Shown here: piece after piece, positions 1 to 5,667 of the stretch
Numbering within the stretch: position 1 is the stretch's first letter
How the letters are laid out: each line of letters begins with the position of its first letter
Source: Pseudomonadota bacterium
GTDB lineage: Bacteria; Pseudomonadota; Alphaproteobacteria; Caulobacterales; Caulobacteraceae
Assembly (NCBI GenBank): GCA_023390245.1
Contig: JAEWDF010000093.1
Span: 1-12,828, forward strand
Reading direction: 5' to 3'
DNA: 12,828 nt
The notes under the pieces: generated by a model
Databases searched by the model: none
Seen by the model: the letters and a program-made list of their open reading frames with translations, nothing else
What the model was told of the DNA's origin: nothing
Program-made: the position numbers and the translations under genes

Positions 1-457
1 GTTCGATCCCCGCGACCCGCCCCTCGACCGCCGCGCCGCCCAGCGCCGCGCGCAGCGCCGCCGCCGCCTGCGCCGGCTCAATCTGGTAATCCTCGTCCGT
101 GACGAGCCGGTCGCCGTCCCGCGTCAGGCCGAAGCCCAACTCTCGCAGCCGCGCCTCGATCCCGTCGACGCCCTCGCCGCGCCACTCCGCCGGCCGTCGC
201 GCCAGGGCGATCCCAGCCGCCTCAGCGAACGCGGGCCACAGGTCGCGTCCCGCGCGCAGCAGCGCCGCCTGCTCGGGCGACGCCTGGTCGATGGCCGACT
301 CCATCGCCGGCGCGATCATGCCCGCCGCGACGCTGGAGGCGTTCGTCCCGCCCGGATCGACCACGGTCACGGCATGACCGCGCCGCTTCAATTCGAAGGC
401 CGTGCAGAGCCCCAGCGCGCCCGCGCCGACGATCAGGATGGAGGGGGAGGTCGTCAC
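1..457 (-). CDS. FAD-dependent oxidoreductase, DAO family (partial, C-terminus outside window)
   Basis: About 152 N-terminal residues are present; the gene runs off the left edge. The protein opens with a Rossmann FAD-binding motif (ILIVGAGALGLCTAFEL, near residues 7-23) and the acidic end of the second strand (VVDPG). This is followed by a serine/alanine-rich stretch ending in AAGMIAP, typical of the DAO superfamily (glycine oxidase ThiO, D-amino acid dehydrogenase, MnmC C-domain). The substrate cannot be told from this part. The start is GTG at 457; I see no in-frame ATG nearby and only a weak GGGG ribosome-binding element. It lies 66 bp downstream of pckA on the same strand, so read-through transcription is possible. 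The fold assignment is secure, the exact enzyme is not. Confidence 0.8.
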   Translation of the reverse strand, partial: MTTSPSILIVGAGALGLCTAFELKRRGHAVTVVDPGGTNASSVAAGMIAPAMESAIDQASPEQAALLRAGRDLWPAFAEAAGIALARRPAEWRGEGVDGIEARLRELGFGLTRDGDRLVTDEDYQIEPAQAAAALRAALGGAAVEGRVAGIE

Positions 458-505
458 CGGCCCCAGATCGACCTGAGGCCGCGCGATTGCAAGCGCTTTG
501 CGCCC

Positions 506-522
506 GCGGGGCGGCGCCCCGC
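506..522 (-). terminator. GC hairpin just after pckA stop
   Basis: A perfect 7-bp inverted repeat (GCGGGGC, 3-nt loop, GCCCCGC) begins one base beyond the pckA TAG. It could end pckA transcription or stabilise its 3' end. It lacks a T-run on the minus strand, so a classical intrinsic terminator is not demonstrated, and chance palindromes are common at this GC content. Confidence 0.3.
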
Positions 523-523
523 C

Positions 524-2368
524 CTATTCGGCGGCGAGCACCGCGCCCTCGCCCGCCAGCCGTTCGCTCAGCGCGCGATGCTGCGCCCACAGCGCCCGGG
601 GCAGCCGCTCGCCGAACCGTTCGTAGAAGGCGGGGATCAGCGCCGCTTCCTCGGCCCAGACCTCGGCGTCCACGTCCAGCAGGGTCGACAGCTGCGCCTC
701 GGTCAGGTCCAGTCCCGACAGGTCCAGCGCCTCGCGCGTCGGCACGCGGCCGACCGGCGTGTCGACCGCTTCGGCCTCCCCGTCGATCCGTTCGGCGATC
801 CACTTCAGGACGCGGGCGTTGTCGCCGAAGCCGGGCCAGACGAACCGACCGCCCTCGTCCTTGCGGAACCAGTTGACGAAGAAGAGGCGCGGCAGCTTCG
901 CCGGGTCGCGTCCCTCGCCCATCTTCAGCCAGTGGGCGAAATAGTCGCCCATGTTGTAGCCGCAGAAGGGCAGCATGGCGAACGGGTCGCGGCGCAGTTC
1001 GCCGACCTTGTTCTCGGCCGCCGCCGTGCCTTCCGACGCCACGGTCGAGCCCATGAAGACGCCGTGCTCCCAGTCGAAGGCCTCGGTCACCAGAGGCACC
1101 GCGCTGGCCCGGCGCCCGCCGAACAGGATGGCGTCGATCGGCACGCCCTTGGGGTCCTCCCATTCCGGCGCGATGGCGGGGCATTGCCCGGCCGGGGCGG
1201 CGAAGCGGGCGTTCGGATGCGCCGCCGGCTCTCCCGACGCCGGATCGTGCGGCCGGCCCTTCCAGTCGGTCAGCCCCTCGGGCGTCTCCTTCGTCAGCCC
1301 TTCCCACCAGACGTCGCCGTCGGCGGTCAGGGCGGTGTTGGTGAAGATGGTGTTCCTCGCCAGCGTCTCCAGCGCATTGTGGTTGGTGTTGCGGCTGGTG
1401 CCGGGCGCCACGCCGAAGAAGCCCGCCTCCGGGTTCACCGCATACAGCCGCCCGTCCTCGCCGAAGCGCATCCAGGCGATGTCGTCGCCGATCGTCTCGG
1501 CCTTCCAGCCCGGCAGGCTGGGCTGCAGCATGGCCAGATTGGTCTTGCCGCAGGCCGAAGGGAAGGCGGCGGCCACATACTTGGACATGCCCTTCGGGTC
1601 GGTCAGCTTCAGGATCAGCATGTGCTCGGCCAGCCAACCCTCGTCGCGGGCCATGACCGAGGCGATCCGCAGAGCGTAGCACTTCTTGCCCAGCAGGGCG
1701 TTGCCGCCGTAGCCCGAGCCGTAGGACCAGATTTCCCGCGTCTCCGGGAAATGCACGATCCACTTCTCGTCGTTGCAGGGCCATGGAACGTCCGCCTGCC
1801 CCGCCGCCAGCGGCGCGCCCAGGGTGTGGACGGCCGGCACGAAGGTTCCGTCGGTCCCCAGCTGCTCCAGCGCCGCCCGGCCCATGCGCGTCATGACGCC
1901 CATCGACAGGGCCACATAGCCGCTGTCGGTGATCTCGACGCCCAGGGCGCTGATCTCGGACCCCAAGGGTCCCATGCAGAAGGGGACCACATACATCGTC
2001 CGCCCGGCCATGCAGCCGTCGAACAGGCCGTCCAGCCGCGCGCGCATCTCGGCCGGATCGGCCCAGTTGTTGGTCGGCCCGGCGTCGGCCTCCTGCTGAG
2101 AGCAGATGAAGGTGCGGCTTTCGACGCGCGCCACGTCGCGCGGGTCCGAGGCGGCGTAGAAGCTGCCCGGCCGCTTGACCGGATCGAGCGGCTTCAGCGT
2201 GCCTTTCTCGACCAGTTCCGCCGCGATGGCCGCCTTTTCGGCGTCGGAGCCGTCGCACCAATGGACGCGGGCGGGCTTGGCCAGGGCGGCGATGCGCTCG
2301 ACCCACTCGACCAGGCGGGCGTGGTCGGTCGGCGCGGGTCGGAGTCCGGGAATCGATACGGGGTTCAA
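524..2368 (-). CDS. pckA: Phosphoenolpyruvate carboxykinase (GTP)
   Basis: This enzyme converts oxaloacetate and GTP to phosphoenolpyruvate, CO2 and GDP in the cytosol, the entry step of gluconeogenesis. From the TTG start it has 614 residues, normal for the GTP-dependent class. Visible family motifs are RTMYVVPFCMGP (about 123-134), the substrate loop YGSGYGGNALLGKKC (216-230), the P-loop-like kinase-1a motif FPSACGKTN with the reactive cysteine (269-277), the metal-binding GDDIAWM (294-300) and FGGRR (416-420). Nothing essential appears missing. The reading frame is open upstream to an ATG at 2428, but TTG at 2368 is preceded by AGGAGAGG at a 6-nt spacing, and the 20 extra residues (Gly/Pro/Arg-rich) look non-coding. 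The divergent neighbour is a methyltransferase. No control site could be assigned with certainty. Confidence 0.97.
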   Translation of the reverse strand: MNPVSIPGLRPAPTDHARLVEWVERIAALAKPARVHWCDGSDAEKAAIAAELVEKGTLKPLDPVKRPGSFYAASDPRDVARVESRTFICSQQEADAGPTNNWADPAEMRARLDGLFDGCMAGRTMYVVPFCMGPLGSEISALGVEITDSGYVALSMGVMTRMGRAALEQLGTDGTFVPAVHTLGAPLAAGQADVPWPCNDEKWIVHFPETREIWSYGSGYGGNALLGKKCYALRIASVMARDEGWLAEHMLILKLTDPKGMSKYVAAAFPSACGKTNLAMLQPSLPGWKAETIGDDIAWMRFGEDGRLYAVNPEAGFFGVAPGTSRNTNHNALETLARNTIFTNTALTADGDVWWEGLTKETPEGLTDWKGRPHDPASGEPAAHPNARFAAPAGQCPAIAPEWEDPKGVPIDAILFGGRRASAVPLVTEAFDWEHGVFMGSTVASEGTAAAENKVGELRRDPFAMLPFCGYNMGDYFAHWLKMGEGRDPAKLPRLFFVNWFRKDEGGRFVWPGFGDNARVLKWIAERIDGEAEAVDTPVGRVPTREALDLSGLDLTEAQLSTLLDVDAEVWAEEAALIPAFYERFGERLPRALWAQHRALSERLAGEGAVLAAE

Positions 2369-2374
2369 GGCAGG

Positions 2375-2382
2375 CCTCTCCT
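2375..2382 (-). promoter_or_regulatory. Ribosome-binding site fixing the pckA TTG start
   Basis: AGGAGAGG on the minus strand lies 6 nt before TTG 2368. It is a near-ideal Shine-Dalgarno sequence and is the reason for preferring TTG to the upstream ATG at 2428. Confidence 0.75.
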
Positions 2383-2474
2383 GAGCAGGACCCGGCGATC
2401 TGTCGCCGCCTGGGCCGAAAGCGCGCAACGATCACGCACTGTTACAGGCCGGGGATGCGCCTCGGAGTCCCCTG

Positions 2475-2480
2475 CGTCAA
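2475..2480 (-). promoter_or_regulatory. Possible -35 element for pckA
   Basis: TTGACG, the Caulobacter-type housekeeping -35 hexamer, sits about 107 bp before the TTG start within the 237-bp divergent region (2369-2605). I could not find a convincing -10 at the expected spacing, so this is a weak call. The rest of the region shows no other gene. Confidence 0.25.
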
Positions 2481-2591
2481 ACCGCGCAAGCGATCCGTCA
2501 TGTCTACCGGTTACCTCGGCAAAACCGTGCGAACGTTTGGCGCGGTCGCTGGGTCGACCCGACAATCGCCTCCCGCCCCTCAAACGGCTGC

Positions 2592-2597
2592 GCTAGG
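2592..2597 (+). promoter_or_regulatory. Possible -10 element for the DUF938 gene
   Basis: GCTAGG resembles the start of the Caulobacter -10 consensus (GCTANAWC) and is preceded by TG in an extended -10 arrangement. It ends 8 nt before the GTG start, so transcription from it would give a leaderless or nearly leaderless mRNA. The alternative is that AGGGTGG here acts as a ribosome-binding site and the promoter lies further upstream. Confidence 0.3.
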
Positions 2598-2605
2598 GTG
2601 GGCGC

Positions 2606-3241
2606 GTGAATACGCTCGACCCGATCAATGCGCGGCCGGACGGTGCGCTGTCCTCGCCCGCCGCGCGCCGCAACATCGATTCCATCCTGGTCGTTCTGCG
2701 CACGCATCTGGGGCCAAGCGCCCGCGTGCTGGAGGTCGCTTCCGGCTCCGGCGAACACGCCGTCGCCTTCGCCGCCGCCCTGCCCGGCGTCGCCTGGACG
2801 CCCAGCGATCCCAGCGAGGAGGCGCGCCACAGCATCGACGCCTGGCGCCGGTCGGGCGGCCATTCCAACGTCGCCCCGCCGCTGGCGCTGGACGCCGCCG
2901 ACCCGCAGACGTGGCCGACCGGCCCGTTCGACGCGATGTTTTGTGCGAACATGACGCACATCAGCCCCTGGTCGGCGACCGAGGGGCTGATGGCTCTGGC
3001 CGGGCGCGTCCTGACGCGGCCCGGCGGTCTTCTGGTTCTGTACGGCCCCTATCGGGAAGCGGACCGGCCGCTGGCGGCGTCCAACACCGCCTTCGACGAC
3101 AGCCTAAAGGCGCGCGATCCGGCCTGGGGCCTGCGCGAGCGGGAGGCCGTTGAGGCCCTGGCGCGCTCGCACCGGCTGTCGCCGACCCTCAGGGTCGACA
3201 TGCCCGCCAACAATCTGACGCTGCTGTTCCGCGCCGTCTGA
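2606..3241 (+). CDS. DUF938 family class I SAM-dependent methyltransferase
   Basis: The protein has 211 residues and starts at GTG. It has a class I methyltransferase fold: the SAM-binding motif VLEVASGSGEHAVAFA (41-56), the acidic end of strand 2 (SD at 67-68), an acidic residue in the LALDAADP segment (93-100), and the family signature ANMTHISPW (114-122). Motif and length match the DUF938 family, whose substrate is not established. The downstream neighbour converges tail to tail with no gap. There is no clear operon partner: pckA is divergent, and the two are probably not functionally linked. Confidence 0.9.
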   Translation: MNTLDPINARPDGALSSPAARRNIDSILVVLRTHLGPSARVLEVASGSGEHAVAFAAALPGVAWTPSDPSEEARHSIDAWRRSGGHSNVAPPLALDAADPQTWPTGPFDAMFCANMTHISPWSATEGLMALAGRVLTRPGGLLVLYGPYREADRPLAASNTAFDDSLKARDPAWGLREREAVEALARSHRLSPTLRVDMPANNLTLLFRAV

Positions 3242-3733
3242 TCAGCCGATGCCGGCGACGGCGGCCGGCAGGTCGGCGGCCGCGTTCAGCGGCGTGACCT
3301 TGCCGTCCGCGAACACCGCGCCCGGCGCATCGGTCGCGAGGCCGAACGTCTCCGCCGCCAGGCTGACGGCGTCGGCGAAGGCCAGCACAGGCACGCCCTT
3401 GCCTTTGGCGGTTTCCAGCAGCGCGCGGACGTTGGCCAGACCCGCCTCATCGGCCGCGCCGCCGGGCACGACCAGGCCCTTTAGCGATCCGTCGGCCACA
3501 TTGGCGGCCGTGGCGGTCGGCAGGACCGTGACGCCGCCGACCGACAGGCTGGCGTCCCCCGTCGAGATCGGCGCCAGTCCGACGCCTTCCGCCCGAAGCG
3601 CGTGCTCCATGTCGCCCAATTGTCCGAAGTCCATGCCCCGTCGCATCACCAGGCCCATACGGACGCGGGTCGGGGTGGGACGAAAACCGTTGCGGTTACG
3701 CGGGGCGGCAGAAGATTTGCGTTGAGCGTACAA
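3242..3733 (-). CDS. DJ-1/PfpI-like (class I glutamine amidotransferase-like) protein without nucleophile Cys
   Basis: The protein has 163 residues. After a basic N-terminal tail (1-25, rich in Arg, Pro, Asn) comes an alpha/beta fold. It has a strand MGLVM (26-30), the loop LKGLVVPGGAADEAGL (85-99) matching the 'D.LVIPGG' turn of the DJ-1/PfpI family, and VPVLAFADAVSLAA (114-127) at the nucleophile elbow. Where active members carry Cys (for example AICHG), this one has Ala (A120 of FADA), so protease, glyoxalase or deglycase chemistry is unlikely; a binding or structural role is inferred. The start is TTG 3733, preceded by GAAGGAG at 5 nt. The frame extends upstream to a TTG at 3904, but that overlaps the -35 box described below. 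Function is unknown. Confidence 0.75.
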   Translation of the reverse strand: MYAQRKSSAAPRNRNGFRPTPTRVRMGLVMRRGMDFGQLGDMEHALRAEGVGLAPISTGDASLSVGGVTVLPTATAANVADGSLKGLVVPGGAADEAGLANVRALLETAKGKGVPVLAFADAVSLAAETFGLATDAPGAVFADGKVTPLNAAADLPAAVAGIG

Positions 3734-3738
3734 GACGT

Positions 3739-3745
3739 CTCCTTC
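3739..3745 (-). promoter_or_regulatory. Ribosome-binding site fixing the TTG start at 3733
   Basis: GAAGGAG on the minus strand is 5 nt before TTG. It supports the short 163-residue protein over the upstream-extended reading. Confidence 0.7.
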
Positions 3746-3769
3746 GAGGGTTTCAATAAATCGATCGGC

Positions 3770-3789
3770 CTGACGCGATATCGGGTCAG
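3770..3789 (-). promoter_or_regulatory. Near-perfect 20-bp palindrome in the leader of the DJ-1-like gene
   Basis: CTGACGCGATATCGGGTCAG is palindromic except for one mismatched pair. It lies 37-56 nt before the TTG start, inside the predicted 5' UTR, so it could be a protein-binding operator or an RNA hairpin. Confidence 0.4.
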
Positions 3790-3805
3790 ACACGAAAATC
3801 CACGG

Positions 3806-3855
3806 CTCAGAAAACGAACAATCGACGCCCGACATCGGGCGCGCAACGATCTGAG
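3806..3855 (-). promoter_or_regulatory. Nested stem-loop in the leader of the DJ-1-like gene
   Basis: An outer 6-bp stem (3806-3811 with 3850-3855, CTCAGA/TCTGAG) encloses a perfect 7-bp hairpin (3826-3832 with 3835-3841, CGCCCGA/TCGGGCG, 2-nt centre). A third set of four bases (3821-3824 with 3847-3850) could extend the inner stem, in competition with the outer stem at base 3850. The element begins about 15 nt after the predicted transcription start. It matches no riboswitch class that I recognise. Confidence 0.4.
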
Positions 3856-3876
3856 ACGTTCGGGGATTGCGGCTTA

Positions 3877-3904
3877 CATATAGAAGGGCGCGGGTCGAGG
3901 TCAA
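3877..3904 (-). promoter_or_regulatory. Housekeeping-type promoter for the DJ-1-like gene
   Basis: On the minus strand, TTGACC (3904-3899) and TATATG (3882-3877) are separated by 16 bp, a good match to a vegetative promoter. Transcription would begin near 3870 and give a leader of about 137 nt. No other minus-strand gene starts nearby. Confidence 0.6.
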
Positions 3905-4009
3905 CCGGAACCGATTTCACAATCATTCGACCCGATCGGCCTGCCGCCGTCGGAATTGCTGAAGCCCCACGCAGCCCATGTCCTCCTTCTCCAGGCCTCA
4001 TGCCTGACC

Positions 4010-4015
4010 TATAAG
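4010..4015 (+). promoter_or_regulatory. Possible -10 element for the RluF-like gene
   Basis: TATAAG on the plus strand is a good -10 match. The hexamer 17 bp upstream (TTCTCC) is a poor -35. A start near 4022 would give a leader of about 79 nt. The stretch 3734-4100 has no gene and holds only these two promoter-leader regions, one on each strand. Confidence 0.4.
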
Positions 4016-4017
4016 CC

Positions 4018-4074
4018 GTCACGCTCGGGCCGACCCCAGGGCCTTACGGTTCGGATGCGGTCGCGGCCCGTGAC
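4018..4074 (+). promoter_or_regulatory. Long imperfect hairpin in the leader of the RluF-like gene
   Basis: CGGGCCGACC (4026-4035) pairs with GGTC (4059-4062) and GGCCCG (4065-4070) around a 2-nt bulge. Alternative outer pairing of GTCACG (4018-4023) with CGTGAC (4069-4074) is possible. The structure sits between the predicted transcription start and the ATG at 4101, leaving the ribosome-binding site (GGAG) free. A role in translation control or mRNA stability is possible but unproven. Confidence 0.35.
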
Positions 4075-4100
4075 GAACGTTTGAGATCGACGGAGCCCCG

Positions 4101-4856
4101 ATGGCCTTCACCCGCACCTATGACGGCGCAGAGCCCGTCCGCGTGAACAAGTGGCTGGGCCAGACCGGCGTGTGCTCGCGGCGCGAGGCGGAAGGGCTGA
4201 TCGCCGACGGCCTCGTCTCCATCGACGGAGAGGTCGTGACCGACGCGGGCCGCAAGATCCTGCCGGGCCAGACGCTGACGCTGAACGACGACGCCCAGGC
4301 GGAGCTGGCGGCCGGCATGACCCTCGTGCTGCACAAGCCGGTCGGCTATGTCTCCGGCCAGCCCGAACCGGGCAAGGTTCCGGCCGTGCGCCTGCTGACC
4401 GCCGCCAACCGCCTGGGCGCCGGGCAGACGCCCGCCCGCGACGCCTCCCTGCCCCCCATCGGCCGCCTGGACGAAGACTCGCGCGGCCTGCTGCTGCTGT
4501 CCTCGGACGGCGTGGTGGCCAAGGCGGTGATCGGGCCGCAGTCGGACCTGGACAAGGAGTATCTGGTCGTCGTCTCCGGCGCGGTCACCGAGACCCGGCT
4601 GACCCGCCTGCGTCACGGGCTGGAACTGGACGGCCGCGCCCTGAAGCCCGCCCGCGTCACCCAGGTCGAGCCCCAGCGCCTGCGCTTCGTGCTGAGGGAA
4701 GGCCGCAACCGCCAGATCCGCCGCATGTGCGAGCTCGTGGGTCTGGAGGTCGTCGACCTGCTGCGCATCCGCATCGGCCCCCTGTCCCTCAGGGACCTGC
4801 CCGAAGGCCGCTGGCGTCACCTGACGCCGGACGAGCGCGCGGCCCTGCTGGGCTAG
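4101..4856 (+). CDS. RluF-like 23S rRNA pseudouridine synthase (RsuA/RluB/RluF family)
   Basis: The 251-residue enzyme isomerises a specific uridine in RNA to pseudouridine. It has an N-terminal S4 RNA-binding domain (VRVNKWLGQTGVCSRREAE, 13-31, through about 62) and a catalytic domain with GRLDEDSRGL (121-130, catalytic Asp124). The C-terminal signature GRNRQIRRMCELVGLEV (201-217) is also present. The 'LD-D-S-GL' form and the C-terminal motif resemble E. coli RluF (23S U2604) more than RsuA or RluB, so a 23S target is inferred; I withhold the symbol because orthology was not tested. The ATG is preceded by GGAG at 5-6 nt. It converges on the next gene, and the two stop codons share one CTAG. 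Confidence 0.92.
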   Translation: MAFTRTYDGAEPVRVNKWLGQTGVCSRREAEGLIADGLVSIDGEVVTDAGRKILPGQTLTLNDDAQAELAAGMTLVLHKPVGYVSGQPEPGKVPAVRLLTAANRLGAGQTPARDASLPPIGRLDEDSRGLLLLSSDGVVAKAVIGPQSDLDKEYLVVVSGAVTETRLTRLRHGLELDGRALKPARVTQVEPQRLRFVLREGRNRQIRRMCELVGLEVVDLLRIRIGPLSLRDLPEGRWRHLTPDERAALLG

Positions 4857-5143
4857 AGCGTCAGCGCCGCCAGCCGATTCAGCTCCGCCACGTGCGCCGC
4901 GAACGCCTTTCGGCCCGCCGCCGTCAGCGACAGCCAGGTCCGCTGGCGCCCGCCCAACGGCGCCTTGCGCACCGCCACATATCCCGCTTCCTCCAGCATC
5001 TTCACATGCTTGGACAGGACGGAGTCGGACACGCCGATGGCGTCGCGCACCGTGGCGAAATCGGCCTCCGCCGCCGACAGCAGGGCGCAGATCTGCAGCC
5101 GTCCCGGCGCGTGAATGACCGCGTCGAACACCGGGGCGCTCAC
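4853..5143 (-). CDS. Winged-helix transcriptional regulator (PF13601-like)
   Basis: A 96-residue single-domain DNA-binding protein. It opens with FDAVIHAPGRLQICALL (6-22), the helix-turn-helix spans about 29-50 (recognition helix near SDSVLSKHVKMLEEAGYV), and a basic wing follows (RKAPLGGRQRTWLSLT, 59-74). This matches the compact 'winged helix DNA-binding domain' regulators that form dimers. GTG at 5143 overlaps the upstream TGA (GTGA) and is preceded by GAAGGAG, so it is translationally coupled to the membrane protein gene. The inference is that it represses its own operon through the TTTCC-N5-GGAAA sites at 5603-5666. No ligand-binding domain is present; the signal may come from the membrane partner. 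Confidence 0.88.
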   Translation of the reverse strand: MSAPVFDAVIHAPGRLQICALLSAAEADFATVRDAIGVSDSVLSKHVKMLEEAGYVAVRKAPLGGRQRTWLSLTAAGRKAFAAHVAELNRLAALTL

Positions 5144-5589
5144 GGCAGCTCCTTCGTCTCGGCCAGATAGACCCGCGTCCAGATTCGCGAGGCGATCACC
5201 GCCAGCACGCCCGCGACCACGCCGATGGCCGCCGGTCCCCAGGCCGGACCGCCCAGCCGCCCGCAGGCGACGGCGCCGATCATCAGCCCCACCATCACCG
5301 CCGCCAGGCCGAACGCGACCCACCGCGCCCGCTTCGGCTGATAGCCGTTGATCCAGACGCCCGTGCGGTCGGTCCACTTGCGCACGATCACGGCGATGAC
5401 CGCCAGGCCGACCGCCGTGGAGATCGGCCCGAACGGCATTGGCGCGCCCTGTCCGCCGACCATCACCGCCAACGCGCCGCCGAAGCCCAGGTCGTACCAC
5501 CATGGCGAATGCGACATGCGCCGGCGCACGTCCTCGCGCGTCCGACGGATGGCCTCCAGCGCCTCCTGCGGCGATTGATGATCGGACAT
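5140..5589 (-). CDS. Four-helix membrane protein paired with winged-helix regulator
   Basis: The protein has 149 residues. A soluble, charged N-terminus (1-30, EALEAIRRTREDVRRR) is followed by four hydrophobic segments at about 32-50, 54-70, 90-109 and 117-136, and a short polar tail. I do not recognise a catalytic motif. Small membrane proteins encoded just before PF13601-type regulators are a recurrent arrangement, but their role is not established. The start ATG has AGGG 6-7 nt upstream. The gene is first in a two-gene operon whose promoter is packed into the 78 bp after the ATP12 gene stop. Confidence 0.85.
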   Translation of the reverse strand: MSDHQSPQEALEAIRRTREDVRRRMSHSPWWYDLGFGGALAVMVGGQGAPMPFGPISTAVGLAVIAVIVRKWTDRTGVWINGYQPKRARWVAFGLAAVMVGLMIGAVACGRLGGPAWGPAAIGVVAGVLAVIASRIWTRVYLAETKELP

Positions 5590-5602
5590 GGCGAACCCTC
5601 AC

Positions 5603-5617
5603 TTTCCATATCGGAAA
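5603..5617 (-). promoter_or_regulatory. Operator site A, TTTCC-N5-GGAAA
   Basis: On the minus strand this reads TTTCCGATATGGAAA, an inverted repeat with 5-bp arms and a 5-bp centre. It lies 13 bp before the membrane protein ATG and touches the likely -10 and start-of-transcription zone, as expected for a repressor site. Confidence 0.6.
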
Positions 5618-5643
5618 ATGACCATCTCTTTCCATATCGTCAA
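5615..5643 (-). promoter_or_regulatory. Likely promoter of the membrane protein / regulator operon
   Basis: TTGACG (5643-5638) is a good -35. At 17 bp the -10 would be CATTTT (5620-5615), a poor match that overlaps operator A by 3 bp. The -35 is part of degenerate operator B, so a bound regulator would block polymerase. Confidence 0.45.
5629..5643 (-). promoter_or_regulatory. Operator site B, degenerate
   Basis: The minus strand reads TTGACGATATGGAAA. The right ten bases (GATATGGAAA) are identical to site A. The left arm is TTGAC instead of TTTCC, because it doubles as the -35 hexamer. Confidence 0.45.
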
Positions 5644-5651
5644 GTGAAAAC

Positions 5652-5666
5652 TTTCCAAATTGGAAA
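5652..5666 (-). promoter_or_regulatory. Operator site C, TTTCC-N5-GGAAA
   Basis: TTTCCAATTTGGAAA on the minus strand, with the same arms as site A and a different A/T centre. With one more base on each side it becomes a 17-bp near-perfect palindrome. It lies upstream of the -35 and ends one base short of the ATP12 gene stop codon. Confidence 0.6.
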
Positions 5667-5667
5667 G

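Noticed and set aside
222..2596. Very long open frames on both strands over pckA
   Set aside because: They are shadows of pckA in other frames, rich in Arg, Gly and Pro with no family motif, while the pckA frame carries every expected signature.
3734..3904. 57-residue N-terminal extension of the DJ-1-like protein
   Set aside because: Its TTG start is the -35 box of the promoter and has no ribosome-binding site. The TTG at 3733 has a GAAGGAG site.
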